Source of the DNA: Ctenosaura bakeri
Lineage: Eukaryota > Chordata > Lepidosauria > Squamata > Iguanidae
Assembly: GCA_948474755.1 (NCBI GenBank)
Contig: CAOLHI010000935.1
Span: forward strand, 248,001-312,000
Length of the DNA stretch: 64,000 nt
Direction: 5' to 3'
Below, one piece after another: positions 36,901 through 44,532 of this stretch. The notes beneath the pieces are model-generated. The model was not told where the DNA came from. It ran no database searches and worked only from the letters and a program-made list of their open reading frames with translations. A program made the position numbers and the translations under genes. Every line of letters starts with the position of its first letter. The stretch's first letter is position 1.

Positions 36901-39900
36901 TGTTCTCCCCTCCTCAGCCCAGTAAATGATATGTAGAAGCAAAACATCCCATGACTCTGGCGGACGTCTCCCCCAACTAAAAATTCATCACCATTCTTCC
37001 TACTGCCTTAGCTCTACCTGTGCAAATAGAATGAGCCAGACTATACAATCAGCACAATTGTGTGGTGCAGCTAGACTGAAGCACTTAGGATTGCTGTTGT
37101 GGGATCCTTTGTTTGAATGCTTCTTACCTCACTCCTCACAAGCTGTCCCTACACAAACAGAAAGTACCAAGGGGAAGGCTGGCTGGACATACTTTCTTTT
37201 GGGGAAGAATAATAATGGCAGTTTCCTCAGGCAATCTCCCACTGACTTTCTCAAATCACAAATGAGAATGGCATTGACCATATGATTCTCCTGACTGAGG
37301 CCTGTGCTGAAGTAGGCATTTTCACTGCAACTTTGCTGACTAATACACTTTTCAGAGGAAGAGCTCATCTAAAGACTGAAAAATAGGACTGAAAAATCTG
37401 CTGACGGCCCAAATGGAAACAAATTTTTCACAAGGCTCAAAGCATAGTATTGCATTGATCTTAGGATATGTGTGGATCTTAGGATATGTAGCCAGCCTTC
37501 CCTAAACTAGGTTTCTCCCATTGTTTTGATCTCTCTCTCCCATCAGACACAGCAAACGTGGCCTACGATCAAAGTAAGTAGGGGAGCTCAGCTTAGGAAA
37601 GCCTGATGGAAGAACTTGGCCACACTGCACTTTGTTTAGTGTGCTATCACTAGATTGCTGTTAGATGCTTTCATGGATGATTTAATAGCTACACTGATAT
37701 CTTGCCTTTTTCCAATGAGCTCAAGGCAGCCTATAGAACTCTCCTCTTCTCTGCTTTGTCCTCATAACAACCCTGTGAGGTAGGTCAGGTTGAAAGACTG
37801 AGAGAGAGAGAGAGAGATTGAGAGAGAGAGACAGAGAGGCTGCTCAAGATCACAAAGGGAGTGTCACGACTGAGTGGGATGTCAGCCAAAATCTCCTAAG
37901 TCGCAGTCCCACCACACAGAGGTATCTCTGGGAATGCTTGCATAACAGCAACTGTCTACCTATCCATTTGTATTTTATGGAGCCCAGAACAGTTGTTCTT
38001 TTGGACTACAATGCTCAGAGCTCTCTAGGCTAAGGGATTTTGGAAAACACAGTCCAAAAATAACTCTTCCAAGCTCTGGTCTTCTGGGGAAGCATCACTT
38101 TATTTCCAAGCCATGGTTCTGCAGGCTAGTGTGGTTTCCGTACTGCAGCAGCTTGCTACCAGCACCAGAGCAACCTGTACACACAATCCAGTTGCTTGGC
38201 AACACAGAAATGGAAAGCCAGCTGAGCTGGATCACAGCACACCTGCTTAGCTCCAGAGTACTCTGCTGCGGAGCAGAAGGTACTGAAAGGATTTACATCT
38301 CTATGAGACAACCTCTTTCCTTATCAGCTCATGATCTTGGTCAAAATGAGGTCAGAAGGAGACCCAGAGAGAGAGATCAAAAGCCATGAGGCAAAGTTCC
38401 TCTGTTTCAAGAGACTCATGTCTTTCTGGAGTAATTCAACACTGACCCTGACCTTTGCTCCCCCAGAAAGCTTCTTTTTTTGACTCTCCAAAGGGCATCT
38501 GCAGAGACTGTTTCAGCCAGAGATCGGATATACTGATTTTTTCAGAACCACTTTGCTTCTTGCAAATAATATACATGTATGAATTGCTCTGAAGGAAAAT
38601 TGCAAGGCAGCAAAGATCTCTCCAGTTTTCTGGGACTTACCTAAAAAGCCTCAAATTTTAGAGACACAGATTTGGAATCTCACTGTAAACTGGATCAATT
38701 TTATAAACTTACTTTAGAAAACCACAGGAAAACTTTTATTAAAAGAATGCAGAAATCAATATTCTCTGATCCAGATCTCCCTAGGTGGATCCCCTCCAGA
38801 TATTTTGCATGATAACTCCCAGCAGCTCTAGATAGCAAGTCCAATACTTATGGATTATGGGAGCTGTGCCTTCCAGATACTTGGGATAACTCTCCACCCA
38901 ATAATTTCTGACTATTAGGTATGCTGTCTGGAGTTGATGGTAGTTGTCATCCACAACATCAAGAGGGCATCGTTTTGGAGCAATTGCTCCAACAATGTTT
39001 AACACTTGGTTATCAAAGAGTCTTCCAATTAAGAGGTTAAAACAGTCAATACTGAAAGGGATGGAGCTCATCAGTAGAAATCTGGCAATTTTTAAAGCCT
39101 GTTATACCTGGAGACATGGACTGCTACGTTTATTTAAAAATACTGGTTCTCAGATGTGCCAGGAGAAAACCACATGTTATAAAACATTCATTTAATTTGT
39201 TTAGCCTCATTCCTCCAAAGTGCAAAAACTGGCACATTTTGGAGACAGATCACAGTCTTAAAGAGTTCTGAGAGAAGGTTCAAAAAGGTATAATTTTCCA
39301 GGGGCCATAGGCAGAGCCAGTAGGCATTTCAGCTGAGGGATTCTGGGAGTTCTAGTCCAAATCAGTAACTGTTCAAATCTCTGGGTATGCTCATTAGTCT
39401 GCCTTTACCTCTGACCAAACAGATTTTGTCAGGGCATTTTAAATGACACAAAAACATGAAAAACATAGTTAGCAAAAGTTAAAATAAATTCACATCCCAG
39501 GAACACGATCACTCAGTCTTCTTTTTCAATCTGCTTTTAGTTCTGAAAACACTGCTGTCTGCCCCAAAACATTATCTTTATCCACAAATCCTCCTCTTAA
39601 CCAAAGGAGGTGGCTGCTTGTTTAATAATTCAGGGTGTTATCAGGAACACACAGAAAGAAGGTTGCAACTATGTGCACTTTTAACCCTTGCAGGCTTACT
39701 GAACTCCACTTCTCAAGATAACAGGCTCCATTACTGCCCTTCAAGGCAAGGGAAAAATTAACAAAATGGCAGGGTAGGACTGTGGAGGTGTGGAGAAGCT
39801 TTGCTGGTACTCTCTTTTGAGGTCCATACAAGGATTCCTGGACTTATTTGTTTAAATCAGAGGAAGACAATTGTGCCCCTCCAGATGTTTTGATCTGTGA

Positions 39901-42900
39901 ATCCTATCAGCACCCCCCCCCAGCACAGCCAATGGCAATGGATAATGGGAATCACAGTCAAAAAACTTCTGGAGGACAGGTTGCTTATCCTTGGTTTAAA
40001 AATATTTTTATTTCACCTCTCCAAACAACAACCCAACGTGCTTCACATTACAAAGAAAAGCTGGTACAATCATACACAAATGTAATGCTATATGTAAAAC
40101 CATTAAATGCAGAGTATCAAAAATAAAAGGAATTGCTCAGTCTTTTAAAAATTTTAAAATGACCACCAAGTGATGCAGATACATGGATGAGAAAAACAAG
40201 GGTCATTTGTCAGTAGTGCTATCAGGAGCACTAACCAATGGGAGTAAGCCAAACACACAGCTTGGAAAAGTGATCATCAGGGCTACAACTATCAGAATTT
40301 GGCAGCCAGCATAGCCACCATGGATTCTGCGGGCTGTAGTCCAAGCAGACATTTTTCCAAGCGCTGGTAGAAATGTAAAAAGTAGTCTTAAGACTAAGCA
40401 ATTTGTTCCAGTATAAACTTTTGTGGACTATAGCCAACTTCTTCAGGCAGATGGGCTCTACCCAAAAGAGATGATACCATGGATGAACCTTTCTGGAACT
40501 TGTGTAAGACAATGCTAACAACTGTACAATTACTTAATGAAACCAAAACATCAGTATCTGAAAGAGCCCACTATATTTTAGAAAAACAATAGAAAAGAAA
40601 TAGGGATGGGAATGGCCATTTCCACACTAGACTGTTATAGTGCTATTATTCCACTTTCAACATCCTTTAAGACCCCTCCCTAAATTGCAAACCCCAGGAT
40701 TCCATAGAAAGTTGAAAGTGGAATAATAGTGCTATAACAGTCTAATGAGGAAACAGCCTGAAAAAAAGTAAGGAACAACACAAAAACAGGCAAAACTTGG
40801 CCTAAAAGCCTTCCTTAATCTGCTGCCCTTCACATTTCAACTACAGTTCCCACCATCTCCATTCAGCAGAGCTATATTTGGGATTGTAGCCAACCTCAGT
40901 TGGAGGCCACCAAGTTGAGAAAGGCCGGTCTAACACCTCTTATAATAACGTGGTCAGAGAACAAGATTCAGTCTCCAGACAGAGATGTGAGGAGACTCCC
41001 TAAGTCTTTCACAGAACTTACAGAAGAATTAAACTTTATAACCTCCATATACACAGGCTTCTTTTCAAAGAGGTAAAGCAAGTATATAATAGGAAGCATC
41101 AGAAGAGAAAGAAAATCCACCCACACCCCACAACTTAAAATACTCAGAAATGTGCTTACACGTTCCTAATCCCACACATTGCAAGCAAACTTTGATACAA
41201 AACAGGATCAACTTCAGCCTCAAATGTATTTTCTTGGCACCGAATTCCATCAATTTAAATGGAACTTGCTTCCAAGTTAAGTGTGTTTATGATTAACGTG
41301 ATAGTCATACTACAGTTAGATTCCTGTGCCAGAAACCATGGTAATAATCCAAACCATGAATCACCATGCAATCAATCTGAGCCATATTAACAACAGTTCT
41401 AAAAACTCTTCAGTGTGCAAAAAAGATGCCCCTATCATTTTTTCTTTATTCAAATATTTCAATACAGCTATTCTGGCAATTTATTAGCAGGCTTTTGCAA
41501 GCGGGGGTGTAGCTACATGGGAGGGGGTAGGTGAGGGCATTGGCTCTCCAATAAAAATTCTACCCTCCTCATGAAATGTTCCTTCAGTCTCCAAGTTTAC
41601 AGCACTGCAGAGAGTGAGATGCAGAAATCACTCCCATCCAGAATTCTTACATTTGCTGTGTTTACATTCTCTATGTAATTTTGCTTACTGTTTTTCTCTG
41701 GATGCCTAAACTGTATTTCTAAATGCTCAACTGAAGTTTTAAGTTATTGCAATGCTAGAAATTTTGGGACTGAAGCAAAAATTTCATCTGCAGTGGAAGA
41801 TTTCCAATGGAGAGGCAATTCCCCCTCATTTTGAGCCTCCCCATAGCTACATCCCTTCTACAGATTCTCTTCTCCAGATATCTTTCCTTCCTAAGAATGA
41901 TAATTCTTAGACTCCCACCTCCATGAGCACTCTACCCAACAATAATAGATTAAGAAGACATACTTCTCACTGTGACTTAGTATATAGTCCTCCTGCTACT
42001 CAGAGTTAAAATCCTCCCCATCCATTTTGTTAGCCTGAAAATACTAAAAAAAAATTGTCAGAAGCCAAGCCTGTTTCACCCAGAGATCTGCTTTATTCTC
42101 ATAATATTTGATGTTGCATTCCTTGCGCTGTTTGAGCTAGGAAGCTGTTCATTCATACACATGCAGTTTGCAACAGGATGCCCCCCCACTATCAACTCAT
42201 TTGTGAATGCAAGGAGTTCACTCAAACCACAGTGGAAGGCCTCTCTGACCTGACAGAGCTCCCAAAGCATCTTGCCCCAGGTTAATAATGCAGAGAGGCC
42301 TAATGCTCAGGAGAAGACATTTTGTTTCTCCCACAATCCTTCAGGTTACTGAGCTGTAAAAGCCTGCCAGGAGGCACTCGGCGTACACACCTCTGCCAAC
42401 AACACCTCCTCCCACACAGCCCTACTGCAGTTTTATACTGCTCCAAGCAAGAACTGGAAGGGCTGGGCTAGAATGTCAACACAGGGAGAAAAATTCTTAC
42501 TCCAGGCTGCCTTTCATCTCAGGAAAGGAGGAGTGAAGGGAAGGGAGAAAAAAAAAGGGGGGAGGAAAAAAGAAAAACCAAACCTCCAGCAAATATGCTG
42601 TCTGTCTGAAGAAGCTTTCATGGCAAGCTTCCCACTCACTTCAAAGTAATCAAAGGGTGATAATTAACATGCGTTTACTGTAGCACAAGATACTCTACTG
42701 CATGCTGTGACAGAGTTTGCATGAGGAATCTGTTCTACTGCAGGCAATGTTTTCTTCCCTTCAGATTCTATGGCAATCTGAACATGGCTCGGCAAACACA
42801 GACGTACACACACGGGCAGGGTTGGGACTGAGGGCCCCTGAATGGATATCAAGTGACGTTTTCCCTTAACGAGTTTAAGAAGAACATCTTGCTTTTCTCT

Positions 42901-44532
42901 AACCTCTAATGCTCCCAGATCACTCTAAAAATATGCAGAGAACAGACGCGTGTAAGTCCTTGCTGGGATCCAAAGGGGCAAAAATAGGCTCAGGTGTTTA
43001 GCCTTCTGGTGGTACAGAGAAGGAAAGGTTCTTGTGGTGCTGCACTGTGCAGCGGGTGCCCTTTCACAGCTGCCTTCACTGAGTTGCTGGCTTGCCAATG
43101 ACTAATGCTCCCGAAAGCTGCTCAAGTTTCACCAGCAAAGCTTTGTCCTTCACAGCCGTCGTGAGCTAGCTACAGCTATAATAGCCAGGAAAGTCATTGA
43201 GGGAATTGGAGGCCCAGGGCTGGTGAGAGACAGAGTGCTCTTGTGCTTGCTGTCAAATGGATTTTAATATCTTTTTACATTATGAAGTATTCATGGGGAC
43301 TTGAAAGGGTTCTGCTGAGATCAAGGTTAATAGGCAGACCCAGAGATGCTCCAAGAAACATCCCAACTTCTTCAATTAAATGGGAGCTGTTAACTGAGCT
43401 TCCAATGTCACACCATTCTAGCAGCTCCCTTTTCTTCCAGGTTCTGCTGATTCCACAAACTGATGCCAAAATGCAGACTGAAATAACATTTCTACTACCA
43501 AAAGCAGCATACAAACACAGAAAGGGCAGGAGTGACTAGAACCCCTGCCATGTTTTGCCATGTCTTCACAGGCTTCACAGCAATTAAGAAAAAGAACAAG
43601 AGCGACTTACAGTTATCAGACTGGAAATCTGGAACAAACTGTTCGTCATCTGGAACTTGGGCTGCAAAAAAAGGAAGAGGAAGAAAAGATTTTCATTCTT
43701 TTTGTAGTTCCACTGTTTATTTAACACTAAGCCCATTTTTCTTAAGCTGAAGGTAAAGGCAAAGCAGTTTGTAAATTCAGAAAAATATAAATATCATACA
43801 AGTAACCTACATTACAAAATATGATGCCCACGACAATAATTTTAGAAGCAATAGGCACAGAAAATACTATTTCAAGTACCAGCAAAGGCAATGCATAATA
43901 TCTAATAGATGGCAAAGCAAAGTAAGCATATAGATCAGCCTTCTCCCAACCTGGAGTCCTCCAGAGGTGCTGGACTGCAAAACCCATCATTCTCCAGCCT
44001 GCAGAGCCCCAGGTTGTGGGAAGGCTTGCACAGGCAAAGACACCAACAGCAATTTACCTTCAGCTAGCCAAGCCTCCTGCAGCTGGCTGAGATCCTGAAA
44101 CAATTCTGAAAGAAAATTAAGAAAAAAAAATTAAAAGTGTTCTTTATCTGAATAAGAAAGCATACATGCACTCTTTAGAATGGTGATGATTTAAATAAAC
44201 TTACTTTAATTTTAAAAAAGGGGGAAGATTTTTTAAAAACTACCTTCAGAATCGTGAGCCAAGTCAGTGTCTTGAAACTTCCTTTTTCTGTCATTCACTG
44301 GCCTCCCTCGACATTCATCCCCACAGGGTTTCTGATACACAAGCAAAGAAATGTTGCCATGAAGGGCAAGGCTTCCCAAAGCAGAGTCAGTACAAATTTC
44401 ATCCAAAGGAGAGATGGGGGAGTGGGAAAAGGTCATATGCTGAGAAAACAAAAATCACATATGGAGGTAAAACTGTACAAGACCTACCCCAGGGACCATG
44501 AATGGGACTTGCTGGTCATAAAAGCCATCCAT
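718..44532 (-). CDS. ETV5: ETV5 (ERM), PEA3-subfamily ETS transcription factor; 12 coding exons joined, 512 aa
   Basis: Nuclear sequence-specific transcription activator that binds GGAA/T sites; known family roles are downstream of FGF/RTK-MAPK signalling, in branching organs and spermatogonial stem cells. Coding exons (high to low): 44532-44488, 44331-44244, 44105-44058, 43661-43611, 29161-29032, 27191-26898, 20786-20530, 16794-16732, 14764-14696, 14562-14393, 3581-3480, 939-718. They sum to 1539 nt with matching phases at every junction. Visible regions: start [15 protein letters not shown]; acidic N-terminal activation domain about residues 38-75; a DEQFVPDF segment like the COP1-binding degron of ETV1/4/5; a proline-rich middle; SUMO-type sites at K89, K264, K294 and K352; ETS domain about 368-452; C-terminal tail ending in YAEGFAY. 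ETV1 and ETV4 were considered; the [20 protein letters not shown] stretch and the C-terminal tail fit ETV5 best. Assignment is by remembered family similarity, not a search. Confidence 0.97.
1102..1303. mobile_element. Palindromic Harbinger-like MITE, copy A
   Basis: Inverted-repeat element of about 202 bp starting GGCCATTTCTGTGC and ending GTGCGGAAATGGCC. The inner arms carry TATTCCACTTTCAACATCC and its complement. Flanking triplets TAT and TGT differ by one base, so a 3-bp duplication is plausible but imperfect. Same family as copies B to M. Confidence 0.75.
3359..3393. repeat. TG/CG/CA dinucleotide tract
   Basis: Alternating purine-pyrimidine run of GT, CG and CA steps, about 35 bp, inside intron 12. 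It is self-complementary in part and of a type that can adopt Z-DNA. Confidence 0.9.
3480..3581 (-). CDS. ETV5: ETV5 exon 12: ETS recognition helix
   Basis: Encodes residues 406-439 ([19 protein letters not shown] onward, ending GIMQK), phase 0 at both ends. It holds the ETS recognition helix with the invariant arginines R426 and R429 (in LSRSLRYYY) that contact the GGA core. Acceptor CGTAG before GTTGCTCG; donor CAGAAG then GTAACT. Confidence 0.97.
3877..4078. mobile_element. Palindromic Harbinger-like MITE, copy B
   Basis: Diverged copy of the family: left arm CTATACTGTTATAGTGC and CACTTTCAACATCC, right arm GATGTTGAAAGTGGAAT and GCGCGGAAATGG. The termini are degraded (left reads GGGCTTTTCTGCCC), so the ends are approximate. 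Confidence 0.65.
4915..5045. repeat. Inverted-repeat element with GGGAGYTGTRGTYCAAC core (family 2)
   Basis: Left arm GCCCTCCAGCTTTGTTGAACTC and right arm GGGAGCTGTGGTTCAAC with CTACAGGGC are imperfect inverted copies about 130 bp overall. Many dispersed copies in this window share this core. It looks like an old non-autonomous DNA transposon; the superfamily is not resolved. Confidence 0.45.
5985..6826 (-). mobile_element. CR1 LINE, 5'-truncated, inactive
   Basis: On the minus strand two consecutive frames match the end of the CR1 reverse transcriptase ORF. One (6795-6469) contains [26 protein letters not shown] and [11 protein letters not shown] residues. The next (6417-6061) contains [24 protein letters not shown] and [11 protein letters not shown] residues. 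The two parts are separated by an in-frame TAG at 6471-6469 where the family normally has tryptophan. The 3' end carries the typical CR1 tail, complement of AGAATCATAGAA at about 5985. Only the last ~840 bp of the element is present. Confidence 0.9.
8005..8026. repeat. (TG)n microsatellite
   Basis: Eleven uninterrupted TG units in intron 11. Confidence 0.95.
8785..9190 (+). mobile_element. L1-type LINE 3' fragment
   Basis: Plus-strand sequence includes a frame reading [23 protein letters not shown]. It closely resembles the fragment at 35145-35745 (shared GTTTTTGTTGGG, GACTGAAGCA and GGTTATTAGTAATT). Both look like the C-terminal end of an L1-clade ORF2, with frameshifts and stops. Clade assignment rests on the FLLG...[12 protein letters not shown] pattern and is tentative. 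Confidence 0.6.
9392..9438. repeat. (AATC)n microsatellite with AGTC interruptions
   Basis: Tetranucleotide tract of AATC units with two AGTC variants, about 47 bp, at the tail of an A/T-rich stretch. Confidence 0.9.
10677..10696. repeat. (GT)n microsatellite
   Basis: Ten GT units in intron 11. Confidence 0.93.
10806..10865. repeat. AT-rich hairpin plus direct copy
   Basis: ATGTGTAATTATT at 10806-10818 is followed by its exact inverse complement at 10833-10845 and by a direct copy at 10853-10865. Three 13-mers in 60 bp, with a TATTAGTATTAAT-type spacer repeated between and after them. No open frame or RNA-gene signature. Confidence 0.8.
14393..14562 (-). CDS. ETV5: ETV5 exon 11: start of ETS DNA-binding domain
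   Basis: 170 nt; completes G349 and encodes residues 350-405, ending LIEPEE. It carries the start of the winged helix-turn-helix ETS fold ([20 protein letters not shown] then [18 protein letters not shown]) with W373 and W391 of the conserved tryptophan repeat. VKQEP near K352 is a SUMO-type PsiKxE site. Acceptor ATACAG before GTAAAG; donor GAAGAG then GTAAG. Confidence 0.97.
14563..14695 (-). other. ETV5: ETV5 intron 10 (133 bp)
   Basis: Short GT-AG intron between exons 10 and 11; nothing else seen in it. Confidence 0.93.
14696..14764 (-). CDS. ETV5: ETV5 exon 10
   Basis: 69 nt; completes G326, encodes [20 protein letters not shown] and ME (residues 327-348), and leaves one base of G349. 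Acceptor AACTAG before GGTTCTCC; donor GGAAG then GTAAG. This acidic segment just before the ETS domain belongs to the autoinhibitory/activation region flanking the DNA-binding domain in PEA3 proteins. Human ETV5 differs at a few conservative positions. Confidence 0.95.
15765..15880 (+). repeat. MIR-like SINE relic
   Basis: ATTCCCATAAAGCAATGGGAAACTGAGGC followed by GAGAGACAGCGGCCTGCC and AGATTTGAATC resembles the conserved core of MIR-type SINEs. It is strongly diverged. Confidence 0.45.
16210..16620 (-). mobile_element. Old CR1-type LINE fragment
   Basis: Diverged relative of the CR1 copy at 5985-6826. Shared landmarks in the same order are an AGAATTAGAAGACTTG-like tail, AACTGTCCAACCTCTGCC, CATCAGGAAGTTTCTCCCC, and CTTCCTAATCTTCTCTTTCCCAGGCTGAACAT. 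The minus-strand frame is broken by stops. Confidence 0.7.
16732..16794 (-). CDS. ETV5: ETV5 exon 9
   Basis: 63 nt; completes E305, encodes [20 protein letters not shown] (306-325), and leaves one base of G326. Acceptor TTTTAG before AAGTGCC; donor GATG then GTAAGT. Human reads VPNCQSSYMRGGYFSSSHE here, so this copy has one extra glycine plus changed residues beside it. Confidence 0.95.
17180..17470. repeat. Inverted-repeat element, CCACTTTAACTATCATGGCTC type (family 3)
   Basis: Left part CCACTTTAACTATCATGGCTCC, TATGGAATCCTGGGATTT; right part AAATCCCAGTAGGATGGAGCC and AAGTGGTAACAAACTG are inverted relative to it. It resembles the element at 62300-62515 in its ATAGCAnT / GGAATnCTGG / CCATGG arrangement. 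Probably a non-autonomous DNA transposon. Confidence 0.5.
17540..17660 (-). repeat. SINE family II fragment
   Basis: GACTGGCAGTGACTCTCCAGGATTTCAGG and GGAGTCTTCTCAGCCCTG match, in reverse orientation, the body of the tRNA-like repeat best preserved at 59572-59765. Confidence 0.55.
17680..17930 (-). repeat. tRNA-derived SINE family I, minus orientation
   Basis: Read on the minus strand it runs from a tRNA-like head (GTGGTTTGAGTACTGGGC, then a GGGTTCAAATCC-type B box) through AGTCACACTCTC and AACCCCATGATATG to a tail of short GTT/AAC-rich repeats. The same order of blocks recurs in five other places in this window. Confidence 0.7.
18478..18640 (-). repeat. SINE family II, minus orientation
   Basis: GTTCAGACCACTGGTCCATCTAGCACAGTACTG and GGCTCTCCAGGATCCCAGG, then GAAGCATCAGGTATTGAATTT, follow the block order of the repeat at 59572-59765 in reverse. 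Confidence 0.6.
20081..20124. repeat. (AATG)11 microsatellite
   Basis: Eleven perfect tandem AATG units. Confidence 0.97.
20530..20786 (-). CDS. ETV5: ETV5 exon 8
   Basis: 257 nt; completes R219, encodes residues 220-304 ([15 protein letters not shown] to DYCIDS) and leaves one base of E305. It holds a duplicated RQMSEP motif (residues 222-227 and 246-251) and two SUMO-type sites, FKQE (K264) and IKQEP (K294). Acceptor CACAAAG before GTTTCAG, preceded by a (TC)n run; donor TCAG then GTGAGT. Confidence 0.97.
20800..20820. repeat. ETV5: (GA)n tract next to the exon 8 acceptor
   Basis: Read on the minus strand this is (TC)n, ending 14 bases from the exon 8 acceptor. It provides most of the polypyrimidine tract. 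Confidence 0.9.
21250..21440 (-). repeat. Dispersed repeat fragment, family unresolved
   Basis: AAGTCAGCTTCAACTAATGGCACACCTATGAACGGGAGACCTCC then CTCTTGTCTTGCAAACACAGGGC and CTCTTCTCCTGCTGCCCC resemble a repeat common in reptile genomes. I cannot name the family with confidence; the strand is by analogy. Confidence 0.35.
23690..23830. repeat. Family 2 inverted-repeat element
   Basis: Left arm GTCCTCTAGATGTGTTGGACTTCGACTCCCAG; right arm ATTATGGGAGCTGTAGTCTC and ATATCTGGAGTGCC, imperfect inverse copies around a CACAGCCAATGG centre. Confidence 0.55.
24768..25187. mobile_element. GC-rich non-autonomous DNA transposon, Harbinger-like
   Basis: Starts GGCCCTTTTCGAATGGC and ends GTGCAAAAGGGGCC, which are inverted terminal repeats. 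The flanking triplet CTA occurs at 24765-24767 and 25188-25190. The interior (420 bp) is CpG-rich, unlike the surrounding intron, and has no transposase frame. The 3-bp duplication suggests a PIF/Harbinger type. Confidence 0.6.
25425..25545. repeat. Family 2 inverted-repeat element
   Basis: TATGGCCTTCATATATTGCTGAAACGC opposite GATGGAAGTTGCAATCTAACAACATCTAGAGGGCCACAG; the right arm is the better preserved. Confidence 0.45.
26190..26373 (-). repeat. tRNA-derived SINE family I, minus orientation
   Basis: GTGTGCCTTCAGGATGACTCC, GGTTTTCTTGACAAGATTTCC, TTGCCTTCCTC, GACTTGCCCAACATCACTCAATG and GGCTGAGTGGGG occur in the order expected for the reversed SINE. It is cut at the tRNA-like end by the neighbouring MITE. 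Confidence 0.65.
26377..26578. mobile_element. Palindromic Harbinger-like MITE, copy D
   Basis: About 202 bp. Left arm ACTGTTATAGTGCTATTATTCC, right arm GGAATAATAGCACTATAACAGT. The centre still holds GTTTGTAGTTTCCAGAGGCC and its inverse. Flanking CTA and TTA differ by one base. Confidence 0.75.
26588..26722. mobile_element. Palindromic Harbinger-like MITE, copy E
   Basis: 135-bp short form with GGCCATTTCCGCACC at the left and GTGTGGAAATGGCC at the right, flanked by TAA on both sides (26585-26587, 26723-26725). It lies 9 bp from copy D and lacks the central part. Confidence 0.85.
26898..27191 (-). CDS. ETV5: ETV5 exon 7: proline-rich central region
   Basis: 294 nt; completes C121, encodes residues 122-218 ([19 protein letters not shown] through [10 protein letters not shown]) and leaves two bases of R219. 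The stretch is proline/alanine/glutamine rich, typical of the linker between the acidic activation domain and the ETS domain. The TPPTTP and KPLTP segments resemble MAPK-type SP/TP sites. Acceptor TTTGCACAG before TGCCTATG; donor CACAG then GTAAAG. Confidence 0.97.
27968..28190 (-). repeat. tRNA-derived SINE family I, minus orientation
   Basis: TGCCTTCAGGTAGGCTCTGATTTATGGC, TTTTTTCTTGGCAAGATTCC, GTTTGCCACTGTGTTCCTC and GTGGGGATTTGAACCC (complement of the B box) occur in order. Confidence 0.65.
28325..28440. repeat. Family 2 inverted-repeat element
   Basis: GTTGGATTGCAACACCTATAATC opposite GATGGGAGTTGTAGCCCAACAATATCTGGG. Confidence 0.5.
29032..29161 (-). CDS. ETV5: ETV5 exon 6
   Basis: 130 nt; completes L78, encodes residues 79-120 ([20 protein letters not shown] onward, to GEKCLYNY) and leaves two bases of C121. 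IKRE at K89 is a SUMO-type site, at the same residue number as the known human site; LHSPSSE holds an SP phosphoacceptor candidate. Acceptor ATCCAG before TGGTACTT; donor TATTG then GTAGGT. Confidence 0.97.
32196..32905 (-). repeat. SINE family II fragments (three pieces)
   Basis: 32196-32260 (ACTGAGTCAGATGATGGGTCCCTCTAGCTCAGTACTG), 32560-32680 (CCTCCAGGCTTTCAGGCAGGATTC) and 32800-32905 (GACTGGTAGTAGCTCTCCACG, CTACCTGGAAGTGC, TCTTCTGCATG) are reversed pieces of the repeat seen at 59572-59765. They are probably two or three insertions rather than one. Confidence 0.5.
34863..35045. mobile_element. Palindromic Harbinger-like MITE, copy F
   Basis: 183 bp, GGCCATTTCTGCAC to GTGCGGAAATGGCC, flanked by CCA on both sides (34860-34862, 35046-35048). 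Confidence 0.85.
35145..35745 (+). mobile_element. L1-type LINE 3' fragment with tail
   Basis: Frame with [21 protein letters not shown] then a downstream region matching the fragment at 8785-9190 in order, ending in an A/T-rich tail with AATAAATAAATAA. Coding part broken; appears to be a 5'-truncated L1-clade insertion. Confidence 0.6.
37690..37920 (-). repeat. Diverged L2/MIR-like repeat with internal (GA)n
   Basis: CTCATAACAACCCTGTGAGGTAGGTCAGG, then a GA-rich array (37801-37838), then CAAGATCACAAAGGGAGT and ACTGAGTGGGATGTC. This order is that of a widespread vertebrate SINE/LINE relic. Strand is by analogy. Confidence 0.4.
38775..38890. repeat. Family 2 inverted-repeat element
   Basis: CCCCTCCAGATATTTTGCATGATAACTCCCAG opposite GGATTATGGGAGCTGTGCCTTCCAGATAC. 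A second, weaker copy follows at 38917-38975. Confidence 0.5.
39855..39985. repeat. Family 2 inverted-repeat element
   Basis: TGCCCCTCCAGATGTTTTGATC opposite AATGGGAATCACAGTCAAAAAACTTCTGGAGGACA, with a CACAGCCAATGG centre and a C8 run. Confidence 0.55.
40614..40758. mobile_element. Palindromic Harbinger-like MITE, copy G
   Basis: 145-bp short form; GGCCATTTCCACAC at the left, diverged AATGAGGAAACAGCC at the right. No matching flanking triplet. Confidence 0.7.
43611..43661 (-). CDS. ETV5: ETV5 exon 5: COP1-degron-like segment
   Basis: 51 nt; completes A61, encodes [16 protein letters not shown] (62-77) and leaves one base of L78. The DEQFVPDF sequence matches the VP-type motif by which COP1 recognises PEA3-family proteins (family knowledge). 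Acceptor TTTTTTGCAG before CCCAAG; donor AACT then GTAAGT. Confidence 0.95.
43662..44057 (-). other. ETV5: ETV5 intron 4 (396 bp)
   Basis: Contains a half copy of inverted-repeat family 2 near 43940-44010 (CCTCCAGAGGTGCTGGACTGCAAAACCCATCAT). Otherwise nothing recognised. Confidence 0.85.
44058..44105 (-). CDS. ETV5: ETV5 exon 4: acidic activation domain core
   Basis: 48 nt; completes E45, encodes [15 protein letters not shown] (46-60) and leaves one base of A61. This amphipathic acidic helix is the core of the N-terminal activation domain in PEA3 proteins. Acceptor CTTTCAG before AATTGTT; donor GAAG then GTAAAT. One of the shortest exons and easy to miss. Confidence 0.95.
44106..44243 (-). 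other. ETV5: ETV5 intron 3 (138 bp)
   Basis: Short A/T-rich GT-AG intron. Confidence 0.92.
44244..44331 (-). CDS. ETV5: ETV5 exon 3
   Basis: 88 nt; encodes [19 protein letters not shown] and onward to DTDLAHDSE (16-44), leaving one base of E45. [10 protein letters not shown] is the conserved basic N-terminal motif. The first residues (KPCGDE) differ from human KSRSEE while keeping length. Acceptor GTATCAG before AAACCC; donor GAAG then GTAGTT. Confidence 0.95.

Larger units (their letters stand above)
29162..43610 (-). other. ETV5: ETV5 intron 5 (14.4 kb)
   Basis: Largest intron; repeats are listed separately. Stretches with no gene or named repeat: 29.2-32.2 kb, 32.9-34.85 kb, 35.75-37.65 kb, 38.4-38.75 kb, 39.0-39.85 kb and 40.8-43.6 kb. 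Within these, 33.79-34.48 kb and 42.05-42.9 kb look like unique, moderate-GC sequence. The segment 38917-38975 and the 37990-38075 and 40210-40370 stretches hold further weak copies of family 2. Confidence 0.85.
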
